From Luteipulveratus halotolerans (GTDB lineage: Bacteria > Actinomycetota > Actinomycetes > Actinomycetales > Dermatophilaceae): a DNA stretch of 64,000 bases. The stretch spans positions 124,001 to 188,000 of the forward strand of contig NZ_LAIR01000002.1 of assembly GCF_001247745.1 (NCBI RefSeq). The letters run 5' to 3'. The notes beneath the pieces were generated by a model. The model did no database searches. It was not told the origin of the DNA and was given only the letters and a program-made list of their open reading frames with translations. Positions 45,832-54,429 of this stretch are shown in pieces. Each line of letters starts with the position of its first letter. Within the stretch, counting starts at the first letter, position 1. The position numbers were made by a program, and so were the translations under genes.

Positions 45832-46020
45832 TTACGTGCGCGTTGTCCGGTGGCCGGCATCGTCGACGGGGCGTTCCTGGCCGGGTCGCGCCGGAGCCAG
45901 AGGCCTTGCGTCCGCGATGCGGTGCACGATCTCCGGCACCCGTCCGCCGCGCAGCCGTCGTAGCGCCCGGGCCGCGTGGACCTCGTCAGGCGTCACCCTG
46001 ATCACGCGCTTCGGTGTCAT
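45832..46020 (-). CDS. Small basic hypothetical protein
   Basis: A 62-residue protein, MTPKRVIRVTPDEVHAARALRRLRGGRVPEIVHRIADARPLA, then a Pro/Arg tail. The N-terminal half has a short strand and helices with Val/Ala spacing, possibly DNA-binding. AGGA lies just before the ATG and a strong hairpin follows the stop. No family is recognised. Confidence 0.45.
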   Translation of the reverse strand: MTPKRVIRVTPDEVHAARALRRLRGGRVPEIVHRIADARPLAPARPGQERPVDDAGHRTTRT

Positions 46021-46233
46021 TCCTAGAATTTAGCCTCTGCCCTTTGTGGCCGTATCGCATTCCGAGACGACATCGACGTATATACGTGCCCAGTCGGCAA
46101 CGTGAAACCTTGCAGTAGATCTGCGGCGCTCGGCGATTCAAGTGTGCTGCTTCTGGCAAGAAGGGAGAGTAGTGATCGTTCTCGGCCTCTTCTCCGGCTG
46201 TCGATACCAACGGCGAGCGCGTAGCGTAAACAC

Positions 46234-46398
46234 ATGACGAAGCGCGTCGCCATAGCTGTCAGAATATCGCCGGATGCCGCAGAGAAGTTGCGCAAGCGCG
46301 CGATGAGCCAGAGGGTCACGCTCAGTGCAATCCTCCGGCCCACGATTGAGCGTGCGGCCATTGAGAAGCCAACGCAAAAGACGCCCCAACTGCCATAA
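46234..46398 (+). CDS. Small ribbon-helix-helix protein
   Basis: A 54-residue protein: MTKRVAIAVRISPDAAEKL, then RKRAMSQRVTLSAILRPTI and a polar tail. A strand of alternating residues followed by two helices fits the CopG/Arc RHH fold, so it is likely a transcription or copy-control regulator of the element. It lies just upstream of the zinc-finger and replicase genes. A hairpin (GGAGGGC/GCCCTCC) follows the stop at about 46401-46430. Confidence 0.55.
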   Translation: MTKRVAIAVRISPDAAEKLRKRAMSQRVTLSAILRPTIERAAIEKPTQKTPQLP

Positions 46399-46471
46399 AG
46401 GAGGGCCGGCGCGCCAACGCCAGCCCTCCGACATCTTCATCCCACTCCCGCCAGGAAGAAGGACACTCGTC

Positions 46472-46795
46472 ATGATATCCCCACAGGCGCACACTGGCCA
46501 AGACCAAGGCAGCTACTGGGAGGGTGTGACGGAGGTCCGCTGTCTCGACTGCGACGGTGGCGGACTGGATCACCTTGAGATAAATCGCCTCCGGACGCTG
46601 GGCCTCTGGACGATCGACGACGGACCGTGGCCGGTATGCCCGGAGTGCCAAGGCATCGGCACCTGGGAGATGCGTGCGCGCCCTTTCGAGAGCGCCCCGG
46701 TGAGCGTGGTGCGCGGGGCCGTCACGAAGTCGTCGCCACGGACCCCGCGAGGTATGGGGGCGACGAGTTCTGGGAGCCCAACTCCGCGCGCTTGA
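46472..46795 (+). CDS. Small CxxC zinc-ribbon protein overlapping the replicase
   Basis: A 107-residue protein with two CxxC pairs (VRCLDCDGGGLDH and WPVCPECQGIGTWE) like the DnaJ/zinc-ribbon motif. The C-terminal 40 residues (SPRTPRGMGATSSGSPTP) are low-complexity and overlap the replicase frame. It may be an accessory replication protein, or the two frames may form one protein if there is a frameshift near 46700. ATG 46472 follows GGAAGAAGGA. Confidence 0.5.
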   Translation: MISPQAHTGQDQGSYWEGVTEVRCLDCDGGGLDHLEINRLRTLGLWTIDDGPWPVCPECQGIGTWEMRARPFESAPVSVVRGAVTKSSPRTPRGMGATSSGSPTPRA

Positions 46796-47652
46796 CTTGG
46801 GTGATCGCGGTCGATGTTGATCACTCGGATGGAGTCGCCAGGGCACTCTGGACCGCCGTCCCCAAGCCGTCCTGGGTCGTCGAAAACCCAGCCAATGGGC
46901 ATACTCACGCGGCGTGGATCATCGAGCCCGTCTCGCACGGGCCGAACGCGCGGCTAAAGCCCCAGCGATATCTCGCCGACGTCAGAGAGGCGCTCCGTGA
47001 TGCGGTCGGGGGCGATCCGCATTTCACGGGAGTTCGATCACGAAATCCGTTGTGGCGCCACGCAATTACCTACTGGGGCCCCATGTCAGCCCGCTCTCTC
47101 GGCGAGCTTGCTCGGCCGCTGCGTAGCGCTGGCCTGTGGCCGAGCGCTGTGCTGCGACGTCCGGTATCTGGCGACACATCCCTCGGCATCAGTGGGCCGA
47201 TCCGCCGCGGGGCACGCAACGTCACCATCTTCGAGATTGCGCGACGGGCGGACGACCCGCGTGCGGCGGCCGAGGCTGCCAACCGTCGCTGCGATCCGCC
47301 ATTGAGCCCGGCAGAGGTGGCGAGCATCGTGCGGTCGATCCTGCGCTACCGGGAGCGGAGAGGCGGCTGGGAAGGTAGCGAGGAACTTCCCGGATCCGTC
47401 CGCGAGGTGCTCTCCGAGTTCGGTCGAAAGGGAGGGAGCGCGGCGTCGGAAGCGCAGGCGCAGCAGCGTTCGATGCGCGCAGCATCCGGCACAGCTGTGC
47501 GCAGCGCCCAGGCGACTCTGCGCGCGGAAGCGGCCCGCGCACTGCAGGCGCAGGGGTCGAGCACGGCGGAGATCGCGGAGGCGTTGGGGGTCACGATTCG
47601 CACTGTCCAGCGCGCGCTCAGGGCGAGCGACATTTCAGGAGCCTCAGGGTAA
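46627..47652 (+). CDS. Plasmid-type replication initiator (RepA/replicase family)
   Basis: A 341-residue frame. From about residue 45 it matches pAL5000-type actinobacterial replicases: FWEPNSARLTWVIAVDVDH, KPSWVVENPANGHTHAAWII and RNPLWRHAITYWG. A PriCT-like segment follows, and the C terminus holds a helix-turn-helix (GSSTAEIAEALGVTIRTVQRAL). It should start replication of the excised element. The N-terminal 45 residues look non-homologous and no better start is visible. Confidence 0.72.
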   Translation: MAGMPGVPRHRHLGDACAPFRERPGERGARGRHEVVATDPARYGGDEFWEPNSARLTWVIAVDVDHSDGVARALWTAVPKPSWVVENPANGHTHAAWIIEPVSHGPNARLKPQRYLADVREALRDAVGGDPHFTGVRSRNPLWRHAITYWGPMSARSLGELARPLRSAGLWPSAVLRRPVSGDTSLGISGPIRRGARNVTIFEIARRADDPRAAAEAANRRCDPPLSPAEVASIVRSILRYRERRGGWEGSEELPGSVREVLSEFGRKGGSAASEAQAQQRSMRAASGTAVRSAQATLRAEAARALQAQGSSTAEIAEALGVTIRTVQRALRASDISGASG

Positions 47653-47668
47653 TAGCGTCTGTGTGCCC

Positions 47669-47764
47669 ATGTCGGCGTGCTCGGCCGTGCCTAACTGCAA
47701 CCACGAGATCCCGGAGCCTCCTGGCTGGGCACGACGGAGACGCCGCGTCGCGAAGTGCGGTTAG
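47669..47764 (+). CDS. Possible small Cys-rich peptide
   Basis: A 31-codon frame, MSACSAVPNCNHEIPEPPG, then an Arg-rich stretch and VAKCG. Cys4, Cys10, His12 and Cys30 could bind a metal. It follows the replicase by 16 bp and its stop overlaps that of the convergent 407-residue gene. There is no clear ribosome site, so this is a weak call. Confidence 0.25.
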   Translation: MSACSAVPNCNHEIPEPPGWARRRRRVAKCG

Positions 47765-48984
47765 GCAGTCTGGGGTCGGCTCGTCGGCTTGCGCAGCTGC
47801 TCGCTGACTACCGTGATCGCGTCGAGAGGGACCGGGTCGACGCGCTTGATGTCCTCACTGTCAGTTGCGAGCCGATTGATGCGTGTTGCGAGTGTCGTTG
47901 CCAGTGCGGCCTTCTCGGCGAGGACGCCCCATCGCCAGTGGGCTTGTTCGACGCTGGTGAGTTGGTCCAAGCTCCGGCGCCTTGAGGTCACGGCGTGATA
48001 CCGGGCGTCGCCGAGCATCGATGCACCGCCGGGCCGACAGCATGCCGCGTCGTGGCACATAAGAAGCGCCCATAGGGGCGCGATTCGCGAGATTGCCTCA
48101 AGTGAGCGCTTGCCCACGCTTCGGCCTAGTGAAGGTACAAATACCGGGCGAGCCTGTCGCCGTTGCTGCTCTGGACCCGCGCTCGCCGTTCCTCGGTGGC
48201 CGGCCAGCGTGCGTGACACATCGTATGTCTCGCGCGTCCCGATGCCGGTCTCATAGCCCGCGGCCCCAGCCGCGACGCATGCCTCGCCCAGGACACCTTG
48301 CTGCCACGCGATGACCGGCGTCATGGCCGCCAGTCGGTGGATCAGAGTGACTAGGTCGAACAACCGTGCATCTGCGGTACGCCCCATGTGGCTTCTGGAA
48401 CTTGCCAGCGCTACCTCGGCAGGGTCGACTGCAACCATGGCGCGATGCAAGTCCTGATCTGAGGTAAGGAACGACGGGTCACGGAGACGGGCCCAGTCGA
48501 CCGAGACCAATGCGAGGCGTGGCAGCCCGATTCCTGCCGCAGTCATCACACCAGGCGTGCGACGCCACACGCGTGCCTGCACGTCGTCCCAGCCCGACTC
48601 GTCCGCGCCAAGGTGGAAGTATGGCGGGACGATCGCGGTCGCTCCGCCCACCGCCTGCGCCGTGACAACTCGATGAACTAGGTCATCGATTGCGCTCTCA
48701 GTCGCGAAGTCGGTTGGGCGGGATGCGCCAGCCGAGCCGAACGGCAATCTGACCCACGGATCTGTCGCTTGCTGGGTGTCCTGGAGGAAGTAGGTCTGCG
48801 GGTCGACGAGCAGGGGCACGCCGGCTGCGCGCGCGATCGCTGCCAGACCCGGCTTGCGTGCGATCACGTGGGCATCCGCCACGATGCGTATCCCACGCGG
48901 CCGGGCGACGCCAGGCCCAGGGGTGAGCGCGCGGGCTAGGAACGCTTCGTCACCCCAAGCGGCGCGGACGAGTAGATCGGCCAT
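47761..48984 (-). CDS. Uncharacterised 407-residue protein divergent from the toxin-antitoxin pair
   Basis: A soluble protein starting MADLLVRAAWGDEAFLARAL. Alternating strand and helix segments (IRIVADAHVIARKPGLAAIARAAGV, PLLVDPQTYFL, ATAIVPPYFHLGADESGWDDV, LPRLALVSVDWARLRDPSFL) suggest a TIM-barrel, remotely like tRNA-guanine transglycosylase-type enzymes; this is only a shape impression. The C-terminal part is more basic and irregular. GGAGG lies before ATG 48984. It shares a short intergenic region with the Xre-RES operon. Confidence 0.6.
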   Translation of the reverse strand: MADLLVRAAWGDEAFLARALTPGPGVARPRGIRIVADAHVIARKPGLAAIARAAGVPLLVDPQTYFLQDTQQATDPWVRLPFGSAGASRPTDFATESAIDDLVHRVVTAQAVGGATAIVPPYFHLGADESGWDDVQARVWRRTPGVMTAAGIGLPRLALVSVDWARLRDPSFLTSDQDLHRAMVAVDPAEVALASSRSHMGRTADARLFDLVTLIHRLAAMTPVIAWQQGVLGEACVAAGAAGYETGIGTRETYDVSRTLAGHRGTASAGPEQQRRQARPVFVPSLGRSVGKRSLEAISRIAPLWALLMCHDAACCRPGGASMLGDARYHAVTSRRRSLDQLTSVEQAHWRWGVLAEKAALATTLATRINRLATDSEDIKRVDPVPLDAITVVSEQLRKPTSRPQTA

Positions 48985-48995
48985 CTGGACCTCCT

Positions 48996-49050
48996 GTACG
49001 CAAGATGGTACGCAAACCACGTAGAAATTGGTAGCGTGCGTTGTACGCAA
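48996..49050. promoter_or_regulatory. Three GTACGCAA repeats between divergent promoters
   Basis: GTACGCAA occurs at 48996-49003, 49008-49015 and 49043-49050. The region also holds AT-rich promoter-like sequence. It is a natural operator for autoregulation by the Xre antitoxin and could also control the divergent 407-residue gene. Confidence 0.55.
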
Positions 49051-49078
49051 GTAGCCGCCCTATGGAGGAGTGTGACGG

Positions 49079-49450
49079 GTGACGGAGCGCAGCGGGACCC
49101 GGCGTCGTGGGCCAGCGATGGACTCGACCACGTTCGTCCAGGTCATGCAGGAGATCGGCACGGCCGGGTTGAGTCAGACGGAGGTAGCGAGGGCGGTCGG
49201 AGCTAGCCCTCGCACGGTTCAGACCTGGGCGGCGGGAAGTAACCAACCCCGGGGAGTGCGGGCGCAGCGCCTACTCGATGTCCGCTTGATGGTGCAGAAA
49301 CTGGGCGACATCTACACGGCCGAGGGCATCCGAATCTGGTTGCATTCACGAAACGAACATCTTGGACTGACGAGGCCGATCGACAGGCTGTCGCAAGGCG
49401 ACGTCGATGAGGTCCTTCGAGAGGTCGAGTCACTCCACGGTGGTTGGTGA
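49079..49450 (+). CDS. Xre/MbcA/ParS-type antitoxin
   Basis: A 123-residue protein. The helix-turn-helix is LSQTEVARAVGASPRTVQTWAAG (about residues 32-54). The C-terminal toxin-binding part RIWLHSRNEHLGLTRPIDRLSQGDVDEVLREVESL carries the antitoxin-Xre/MbcA/ParS block (LG-RP-D-L). GTG 49079 follows GGAGGAG by 8 nt. Its stop overlaps the RES toxin start by 1 nt. It should neutralise the toxin and repress the operon. Confidence 0.87.
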   Translation: MTERSGTRRRGPAMDSTTFVQVMQEIGTAGLSQTEVARAVGASPRTVQTWAAGSNQPRGVRAQRLLDVRLMVQKLGDIYTAEGIRIWLHSRNEHLGLTRPIDRLSQGDVDEVLREVESLHGGW

Positions 49451-50034
49451 TGGTCGACGACCTCCCAAATCGGCTGTCGCAGGCCACGCTCGCAACAGTC
49501 ACGGGGCGGTGGCAACGCCATGTTCCCATTCGCTACAAAGACGGTGGCCTCAACGGTATTGCAGCGGACGGGCGATGGGGTCGGCGGACGGGATTCCCGG
49601 TCCTCTATCTGGGCAGGCCGCTCGATTCAGTAATCGTTGAAGCCTATCGGCACCTCGTCGACCCAGTTGAGGGTGCAATCGCGAACGAGATTGCGCCTCG
49701 CGTCCTTCTGACCTGCACGTTGTCGATCGGTGACATTTTGGACCTCTCCACACCCGGCAGTCGCCTGCTTGCGGGTCTGTCCATGGAGCAGCTGCACTCA
49801 AGCACATCGAGCATCGACGCATACGAAGCATGTCGGGATGTCGCGTCCGCCGCGCATCAGTTGGGCTGCAAGGGACTGCTGGTTCCTGCAGCCACTCAGC
49901 TCGGCGAGACGTTGGCTCTTTTCCCGGCCAACCTGTCTGATGTCGATCGCCCCGTGCTGGTGGAGTCTGAGATTTGGGACGGTCTGCCGCCCGACCCCCG
50001 CGGGTCGGCCAAGTCGCACCTGCGACTCGTCTAG
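49450..50034 (+). CDS. RES-domain toxin
   Basis: A 194-residue RES toxin. Characteristic residues are R in WQRHVPIRYKDGGLNG, the Tyr in VLYLGRPLDSVIVEAYRHL with the nearby Glu, and the Ser-containing C-terminal region CKGLLVPAATQLGETLALFPANL. RES toxins degrade or transfer from NAD+ and stop growth. Paired with the Xre antitoxin it forms a type II system that can stabilise the island or respond to phage. It ends 18 bp before an IS256 insertion. Confidence 0.85.
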   Translation: MVDDLPNRLSQATLATVTGRWQRHVPIRYKDGGLNGIAADGRWGRRTGFPVLYLGRPLDSVIVEAYRHLVDPVEGAIANEIAPRVLLTCTLSIGDILDLSTPGSRLLAGLSMEQLHSSTSSIDAYEACRDVASAAHQLGCKGLLVPAATQLGETLALFPANLSDVDRPVLVESEIWDGLPPDPRGSAKSHLRLV

Positions 50035-50051
50035 GCAGAGTTTGAACCAGC

Positions 50052-51480
50052 AGTTGAGTCCCTGATAGTGGTGTAGCGCGGTCGCTGACCATCGTCGACA
50101 CGAGCTGGTCGTGGACGTGGGTGCGGCCACCGCGTGATCCTTCGAGTGAACCTTCCACAGCACTCTCGAACGGAGTCATCACGATGACCGCACCACACAT
50201 TGTCGACCCTGCTGGCCTGTTGGGTGAAGCCCTGGCCGAAGCGTCCCCTGATCTGATGCGCAACCTGCTGCAGTCGATCATCAACACGTTGCTGTCCGCG
50301 GACGCTGACGCGGTCGTGGGCGCCGAGTACGGCCGGCCCAGCCCGTCGCGCACGGCTCAGCGCAACGGGTACCGGCACCGGGACCTGGACACCCGCGTCG
50401 GCACGATCGATGTCGCAGTCCCCAAGCTACGCACCGGCAGCTACTTCCCCGAATGGCTGCTGGAACGGCGCAAACGGGCCGAGTCGGCGCTGATCACCGT
50501 GGTGGCCGACTGCTACCTCGCCGGGGTGTCCACCCGGCGCATGGACAAGCTGGTGAAGACCCTGGGAATCGACTCGTTGTCGAAGTCGCAGGTCTCGCGG
50601 ATGGCGACCGACCTGGACGAGCACGTCGACTCCTTCCGCCACCGCCCACTGGGCGAGGCCGGCCCGTTCACGTTCGTGGCCGCCGACGCGCTCACGATGA
50701 AGGTCCGCGAGGGCGGCCGGGTCATCAACGCCGTGGTGCTGCTGGCGACCGGCGTCAACGACGACGGGCACCGCGAGGTCCTGGGCCTGCGCGTCGCGAC
50801 CGCCGAGACCGGCGCGGCGTGGAATGAGTTCTTCGCCGACCTGGTCGCCCGCGGCCTGACCGGGGTGCGGCTGGTCACCTCCGACGCCCACCACGGGCTG
50901 GTCGAGGCGATCGCAGCGAGCCTGCCCGGCACGACCTGGCAACGCTGCCGCACCCACTACGCCGCCAACCTCATGTCGATCTGTCCCAAGAGCATGTGGC
51001 CGGCGGTCAAGGCGATGCTGCACAGCGTGTACGACCAGCCCGACGACCAAGCCGTACAAGCCCAGTTCGACCGGCTCATCGAGTACACGGCCGAGAAGCT
51101 GCCCGCCGTGGCCGAGCACCTCGCACACGCCCGCGAGGACATCCTCGCGTTCACCGCGTTTCCCAAGGACGTGTGGACCCAGATCTGGTCCAACAACCCC
51201 GCCGAACGCCTCAACCGCGAGATCCGCCGCCGCACCGACGCCGTCGGCATCTTCCCCACCCGCGCGGCGATCGTGCGGCTGGTCGGCGCGGTCCTGGCCG
51301 AGCAGACCGACGAATGGGCCGAAGGCCGCCGCTACCTCGGCCTGGACCTGCTGGCCCGCTGCCGCATCAACATCGTGCCCACCACCGAACCCGACACCGG
51401 AGTTGATGACCTGCCCGCCCTGACCGCCTAAACCCTCAGCAAGGAGAACGCAGCGCTACACCACTACAAGGGACTTGACC
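50052..51480 (+). mobile_element. IS256-family insertion sequence, copy 1
   Basis: 1429 bp. The inverted ends share AGTCCCT and TAGTGGTGTAGCGC. An 8-bp target duplication GAACCAGC flanks it (50044-50051 and 51481-51488). It is nearly identical to copy 2 at 58100-59526. Just beyond the right end, GCCCACCTGG...GCACGGCTGA reads as the last codons of a gene cut by the insertion. Confidence 0.95.
50184..51431 (+). CDS. IS256-family transposase (copy 1)
   Basis: A 415-residue mutator-type transposase. It has RNGYRHRDLDTRVGTIDVAVP at the N terminus, the DDE residues in FVAADALTMKV, LVTSDAHHGLVEAI and SNNPAERLNREIRRR, and the C..H block WQRCRTHYAANLM. ATG 50184 lies 132 bp inside the IS. Confidence 0.95.
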   Translation: MTAPHIVDPAGLLGEALAEASPDLMRNLLQSIINTLLSADADAVVGAEYGRPSPSRTAQRNGYRHRDLDTRVGTIDVAVPKLRTGSYFPEWLLERRKRAESALITVVADCYLAGVSTRRMDKLVKTLGIDSLSKSQVSRMATDLDEHVDSFRHRPLGEAGPFTFVAADALTMKVREGGRVINAVVLLATGVNDDGHREVLGLRVATAETGAAWNEFFADLVARGLTGVRLVTSDAHHGLVEAIAASLPGTTWQRCRTHYAANLMSICPKSMWPAVKAMLHSVYDQPDDQAVQAQFDRLIEYTAEKLPAVAEHLAHAREDILAFTAFPKDVWTQIWSNNPAERLNREIRRRTDAVGIFPTRAAIVRLVGAVLAEQTDEWAEGRRYLGLDLLARCRINIVPTTEPDTGVDDLPALTA

Positions 51481-51597
51481 GAACCAGCGCCCACCTGGTC
51501 ACCGCTGCCGCCTTCGCTGAGGAGCACGGCTGACTTCAACCTGTCGGAGCGTTACCTTCGATAATGGAGATTGACGTAGGCGATCTGCCCCTGTGGT

Positions 51598-51852
51598 CTA
51601 CTCGCTTAGGACGCCGAGAGATGCGAGCACCTGCCACCACGAACCGACGCTTACGCAGACCCATCCGAACAGGTCCAGCCGTGCGCGGGCCACATCGCGG
51701 TCATAGCCCCAGTACGTTGCTCGGCTCGCTGCTGGCTCTTCCTGCTTTGCCAGCAGGGCGCGTCTGTGGTCGATGGTGCCGCGAAGGAGTTGAACAAGGG
51801 AGCCAACTGCGACTGCGAGCATGCCCAACTCAGAGTTGCTGATCTCTCTCAT
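51598..51852 (-). CDS. Small membrane protein
   Basis: An 84-residue protein: an N-terminal helix (LGMLAVAVGSLVQLLRG), a charged middle (DHRRALLAKQEEPAASRATYWGYDRDVAR), and a C-terminal helix (LDLFGWVCVSVGSWWQVLASLGV). It is on the same strand 66 bp after the truncated methylase. No family is recognised. 51489-51597 otherwise holds only the remnant beside IS256. Confidence 0.45.
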   Translation of the reverse strand: MREISNSELGMLAVAVGSLVQLLRGTIDHRRALLAKQEEPAASRATYWGYDRDVARARLDLFGWVCVSVGSWWQVLASLGVLSE

Positions 51853-51918
51853 AGCCGCTAGCCAAGCAGCCGCTGACTCGGCCCTGTGGTCCGGCAGGTG
51901 CGTGGGCTAGGCCGCGTG

Positions 51919-52470
51919 TCAGGAAGTCCCGGGCGCGCTGGATCCAGCGCGTGCGCGAAGGTCGCGCGCGGTCACGTGATAATCGACGGGGGAGTTATCG
52001 AGAACCTTCGCGAGCATCACTGCGAAGAACCGGGCAGGACTGACCTCGTCGGGCACGACGTCGTGCCGTAGGGCGACTGGGGGGAGGGCATCGAGCTGCT
52101 GTTCGATGAGGTCGAGGTCGAGGTCCAATTCCGGCTCCCGGACGTAGGGCGGGTTGCCGACTGCCACGTCGTACTCGCCGAACTCGTCATGCAGGAAGAA
52201 GTCGCGCACGTGGATGTCGGCCGCGATCCCCTCGGAGCGAAGCGTGTCCTGTGACCGAGTGGCGGATGCCGGGTGGATCTCGACACCCACTGTTCGACCG
52301 GTGCGGTCCTTGCCAAGTTGGTGGAGGAAGACAGCCTCGCCGCAGGAGGGCTCGATGACGTCGTCCGCGGTGTCGCGGACCGCCCACGCGGTGATGAAAC
52401 GCGCGACCGGCGGTGGAGTGAAGAACGCTCCTCGAGCCTTGCGCATGACGGCAGTGTCTTCGGCAGGCAT
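51919..52470 (-). CDS. N6-adenine DNA methyltransferase, truncated
   Basis: A 183-residue protein with the core of a type I/IIG-like adenine methylase: GAFFTPPPVARFITAW, the SAM motif DVIEPSCGEAVFLHQLG and the catalytic AVGNPPYVRE near residue 107. After NPPY the sequence becomes Asp/Leu-rich (ELDLDLDLIEQQLD) and ends within 75 residues, whereas such enzymes usually have several hundred more, including the target-recognition domain. It is probably a remnant of a restriction-modification gene. ATG 52470 is inferred from the first family-like residues. Confidence 0.72.
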   Translation of the reverse strand: MPAEDTAVMRKARGAFFTPPPVARFITAWAVRDTADDVIEPSCGEAVFLHQLGKDRTGRTVGVEIHPASATRSQDTLRSEGIAADIHVRDFFLHDEFGEYDVAVGNPPYVREPELDLDLDLIEQQLDALPPVALRHDVVPDEVSPARFFAVMLAKVLDNSPVDYHVTARDLRARAGSSAPGTS

Positions 52471-52738
52471 GCGCACATCCTGCCGCACGTCCACGGTCGT
52501 GGCGTGGCGCCCCGCCCTGGTCGCTGACGTGGCCGATCTGCTCGCCAGCAGGCGTGATGCGGCGGTGACTGGGCTCGCTCGTGCACGATGCTGCGCATGG
52601 CGTCGCGTAGCGAAGGGCCCGCCGATGCGTCCGCATCCCGGTGGCGCGGCTCGTCGAAGTTGCGATGGATCGAGCTCCGCGGACGCGAGTCCATGAAGCC
52701 AGGGGCTCAATGTCTGGGTCCGGGTCTACCGTGGCGAC

Positions 52739-52994
52739 ATGACGGACACGCCTCCACGATTGCTCATCACAGATCTCGACAACACCCTGTGGGACTGGTT
52801 TGAGGCGTGGTATCAGTCGTTCTCGGCGCTCCTTGAAAGTTTGGAGACTCTCAGCGGGGTCGACCGACTAGTTCTCGAGGGGCAGATCAAGGACGTGCAC
52901 CAGCGGCGAGGCACCACCGAGTACTCCAATCTGGTGCGTGAGGTCCCCGCACTCATCGAAGCTGCCGCGCCGCTCGATCCAGCGAAGGTATACG
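52739..52994 (+). pseudogene. HAD-family hydrolase, 5' part before ISL3
   Basis: Starts MTDTPPRLLITDLDNTLWDWFE: DLDNT is HAD motif I with both catalytic Asp residues. The frame runs into the ISL3 element at 52995. Deleting the IS and one GGTATACG duplication joins ...PAKVY to DQALHAQNSRRK at 54430, giving an intact 297-residue protein. Confidence 0.82.
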
Positions 52995-54421
52995 GGCTCT
53001 TCGACTTTCAGCGTGACGTCGGTGTTCATGCCGCGCTTCGGGCGGCGTTGTAGAGCATGATGCGGCACTGGTAGTTCGTGTGTGAGCGGTATCCGCGACC
53101 TGCTCGCTTGATGTTCTTGATTGTGACGTTCGCGGCTTCGGTGCGAGCGTTGGTCGCACGGGTCTGGATGAACACCTTGATCGCGGCCCACCAGGTGTCG
53201 ATGGTCTTCTTCAGCCGGGTCGTCTCGGGCATCGCGGCCCAGGACACGTACTGGTTGAACGTGGCCCGCTCGGCGCTGGCGTCGGCGATGCTGCTGGCCG
53301 CCAGCACACGGCGCAGCTGTTCCTTCACACCCCACGCGGCGCTGATCTCCTGGGCCGGATCATCCTGTGCCAGAACGGCGTTCAGCCGCTCCCGGGCACG
53401 GTTGGAGAGGGTGTCGTAGCCGCGTAGGAGCAGCAGGCGGTGCGCCCAGGCCAGGTCGGTGCCTCGACCGCGGCGCTCGTGCCGGTCCCAGGACACCCGC
53501 CGCCGCACCTTGGTCAGGGCGTCATTGGCGAGCTTGACCAGGTGGAAGTGGTCCACGGCGACCCTGGCCTTGGGCAACCAGGACCGTACGGCAGACCGGA
53601 ACGCCGCGGACGGGTCAATCGCGACCGTCCGCACACGGTGACGCCACCATCGCGGCCGAGTCCGCAACCACGTCTTGACTGCTGCGCTGTCGCGGCCATC
53701 GACCACGCCCAGGACCTGCCCGGTGGCCAGGTCGGTGAACGTGGTCATCCACGGCTCGATCCGCTTCCAGGCACCGGCCTCATCGCGGAACCAGCGCACC
53801 GTGCGGAACCGGTGCTCATCGATCCCCAACGAGGCCACCGGTCGGGGCCGGAACTGCTCGGCCGCGGCCCGGGCAGCATGGGCCGCGGTCAGCTGCCGCA
53901 TCACGGTCGGCCAGGTCACCCCGTACTCGGCGCCGACCCGGTCCACCGCCCGGACCTCACCGGACAGCGCCGCCACCAGCCGTTCCTTCAGCCGTGTCGT
54001 CAGCCGCGCCCGCGGCGGCACCTGCTCGGTATGCTCCGTGAACGTCGTCCGTGGGCACAACCGCTCGGCGCAACGCCACCGCCTCTTGGACCACAGCACC
54101 TCGACCGGCCCGTCGAACGGCACATCCCGCACCCGCTGCACCGTCCGCTGATGCACCCGCGAGGTAAGCACCCCGCAACCCGGGCACGCTGCCTCGACCA
54201 CGCCAGCCTCGATCAGCACCTGCCGAGTCCCGCCCGCATCGCGAGTCACTGACAGCACCCGGTACCCCGGGAGATTGAACAACGTCGTCGCCGGATCGAC
54301 ATCGGCCGTAGCCTTGAACACGCTCGTGGTCCTGCCTGCTGGATGCGTAGAGAACACCCAGCCTGCCGCAGGGCCACGAGCCCCACCCTCAGACCGCTAT
54401 CACGCGCAAGATCGAAGACCC
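52995..54421 (-). mobile_element. ISL3-family insertion sequence
   Basis: 1427 bp with imperfect inverted ends (GGCTCTTCGACTTTCAGCGT and GGGTCTTCGATCTTGCGCGT) and an 8-bp target duplication GGTATACG (52987-52994 and 54422-54429). It sits in the HAD gene. Confidence 0.93.
53026..54357 (-). CDS. ISL3-family transposase
   Basis: A 443-residue transposase. The N-terminal zinc fingers are CPGCGVLTSRVH and CAERLCPRTTF. The catalytic domain has LGIDEHRFRT, RTVAIDPSAAFRSAV and VAVDHFHLVKLAND, and the C terminus TNARTEAANVTIKNIKRAGRGYRS is conserved in DDE_Tnp_ISL3. The true start may be a few codons downstream of 54357. Confidence 0.94.
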   Translation of the reverse strand: MFSTHPAGRTTSVFKATADVDPATTLFNLPGYRVLSVTRDAGGTRQVLIEAGVVEAACPGCGVLTSRVHQRTVQRVRDVPFDGPVEVLWSKRRWRCAERLCPRTTFTEHTEQVPPRARLTTRLKERLVAALSGEVRAVDRVGAEYGVTWPTVMRQLTAAHAARAAAEQFRPRPVASLGIDEHRFRTVRWFRDEAGAWKRIEPWMTTFTDLATGQVLGVVDGRDSAAVKTWLRTRPRWWRHRVRTVAIDPSAAFRSAVRSWLPKARVAVDHFHLVKLANDALTKVRRRVSWDRHERRGRGTDLAWAHRLLLLRGYDTLSNRARERLNAVLAQDDPAQEISAAWGVKEQLRRVLAASSIADASAERATFNQYVSWAAMPETTRLKKTIDTWWAAIKVFIQTRATNARTEAANVTIKNIKRAGRGYRSHTNYQCRIMLYNAARSAA

Positions 54422-54429
54422 GGTATACG

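Noticed and set aside
50427..51128. A 233-codon antisense frame in the IS256 transposase (repeated at 58452-59153)
   Set aside because: Present identically in both IS copies only because the transposase is; Gly/Val/Asp-rich shadow with no motif.
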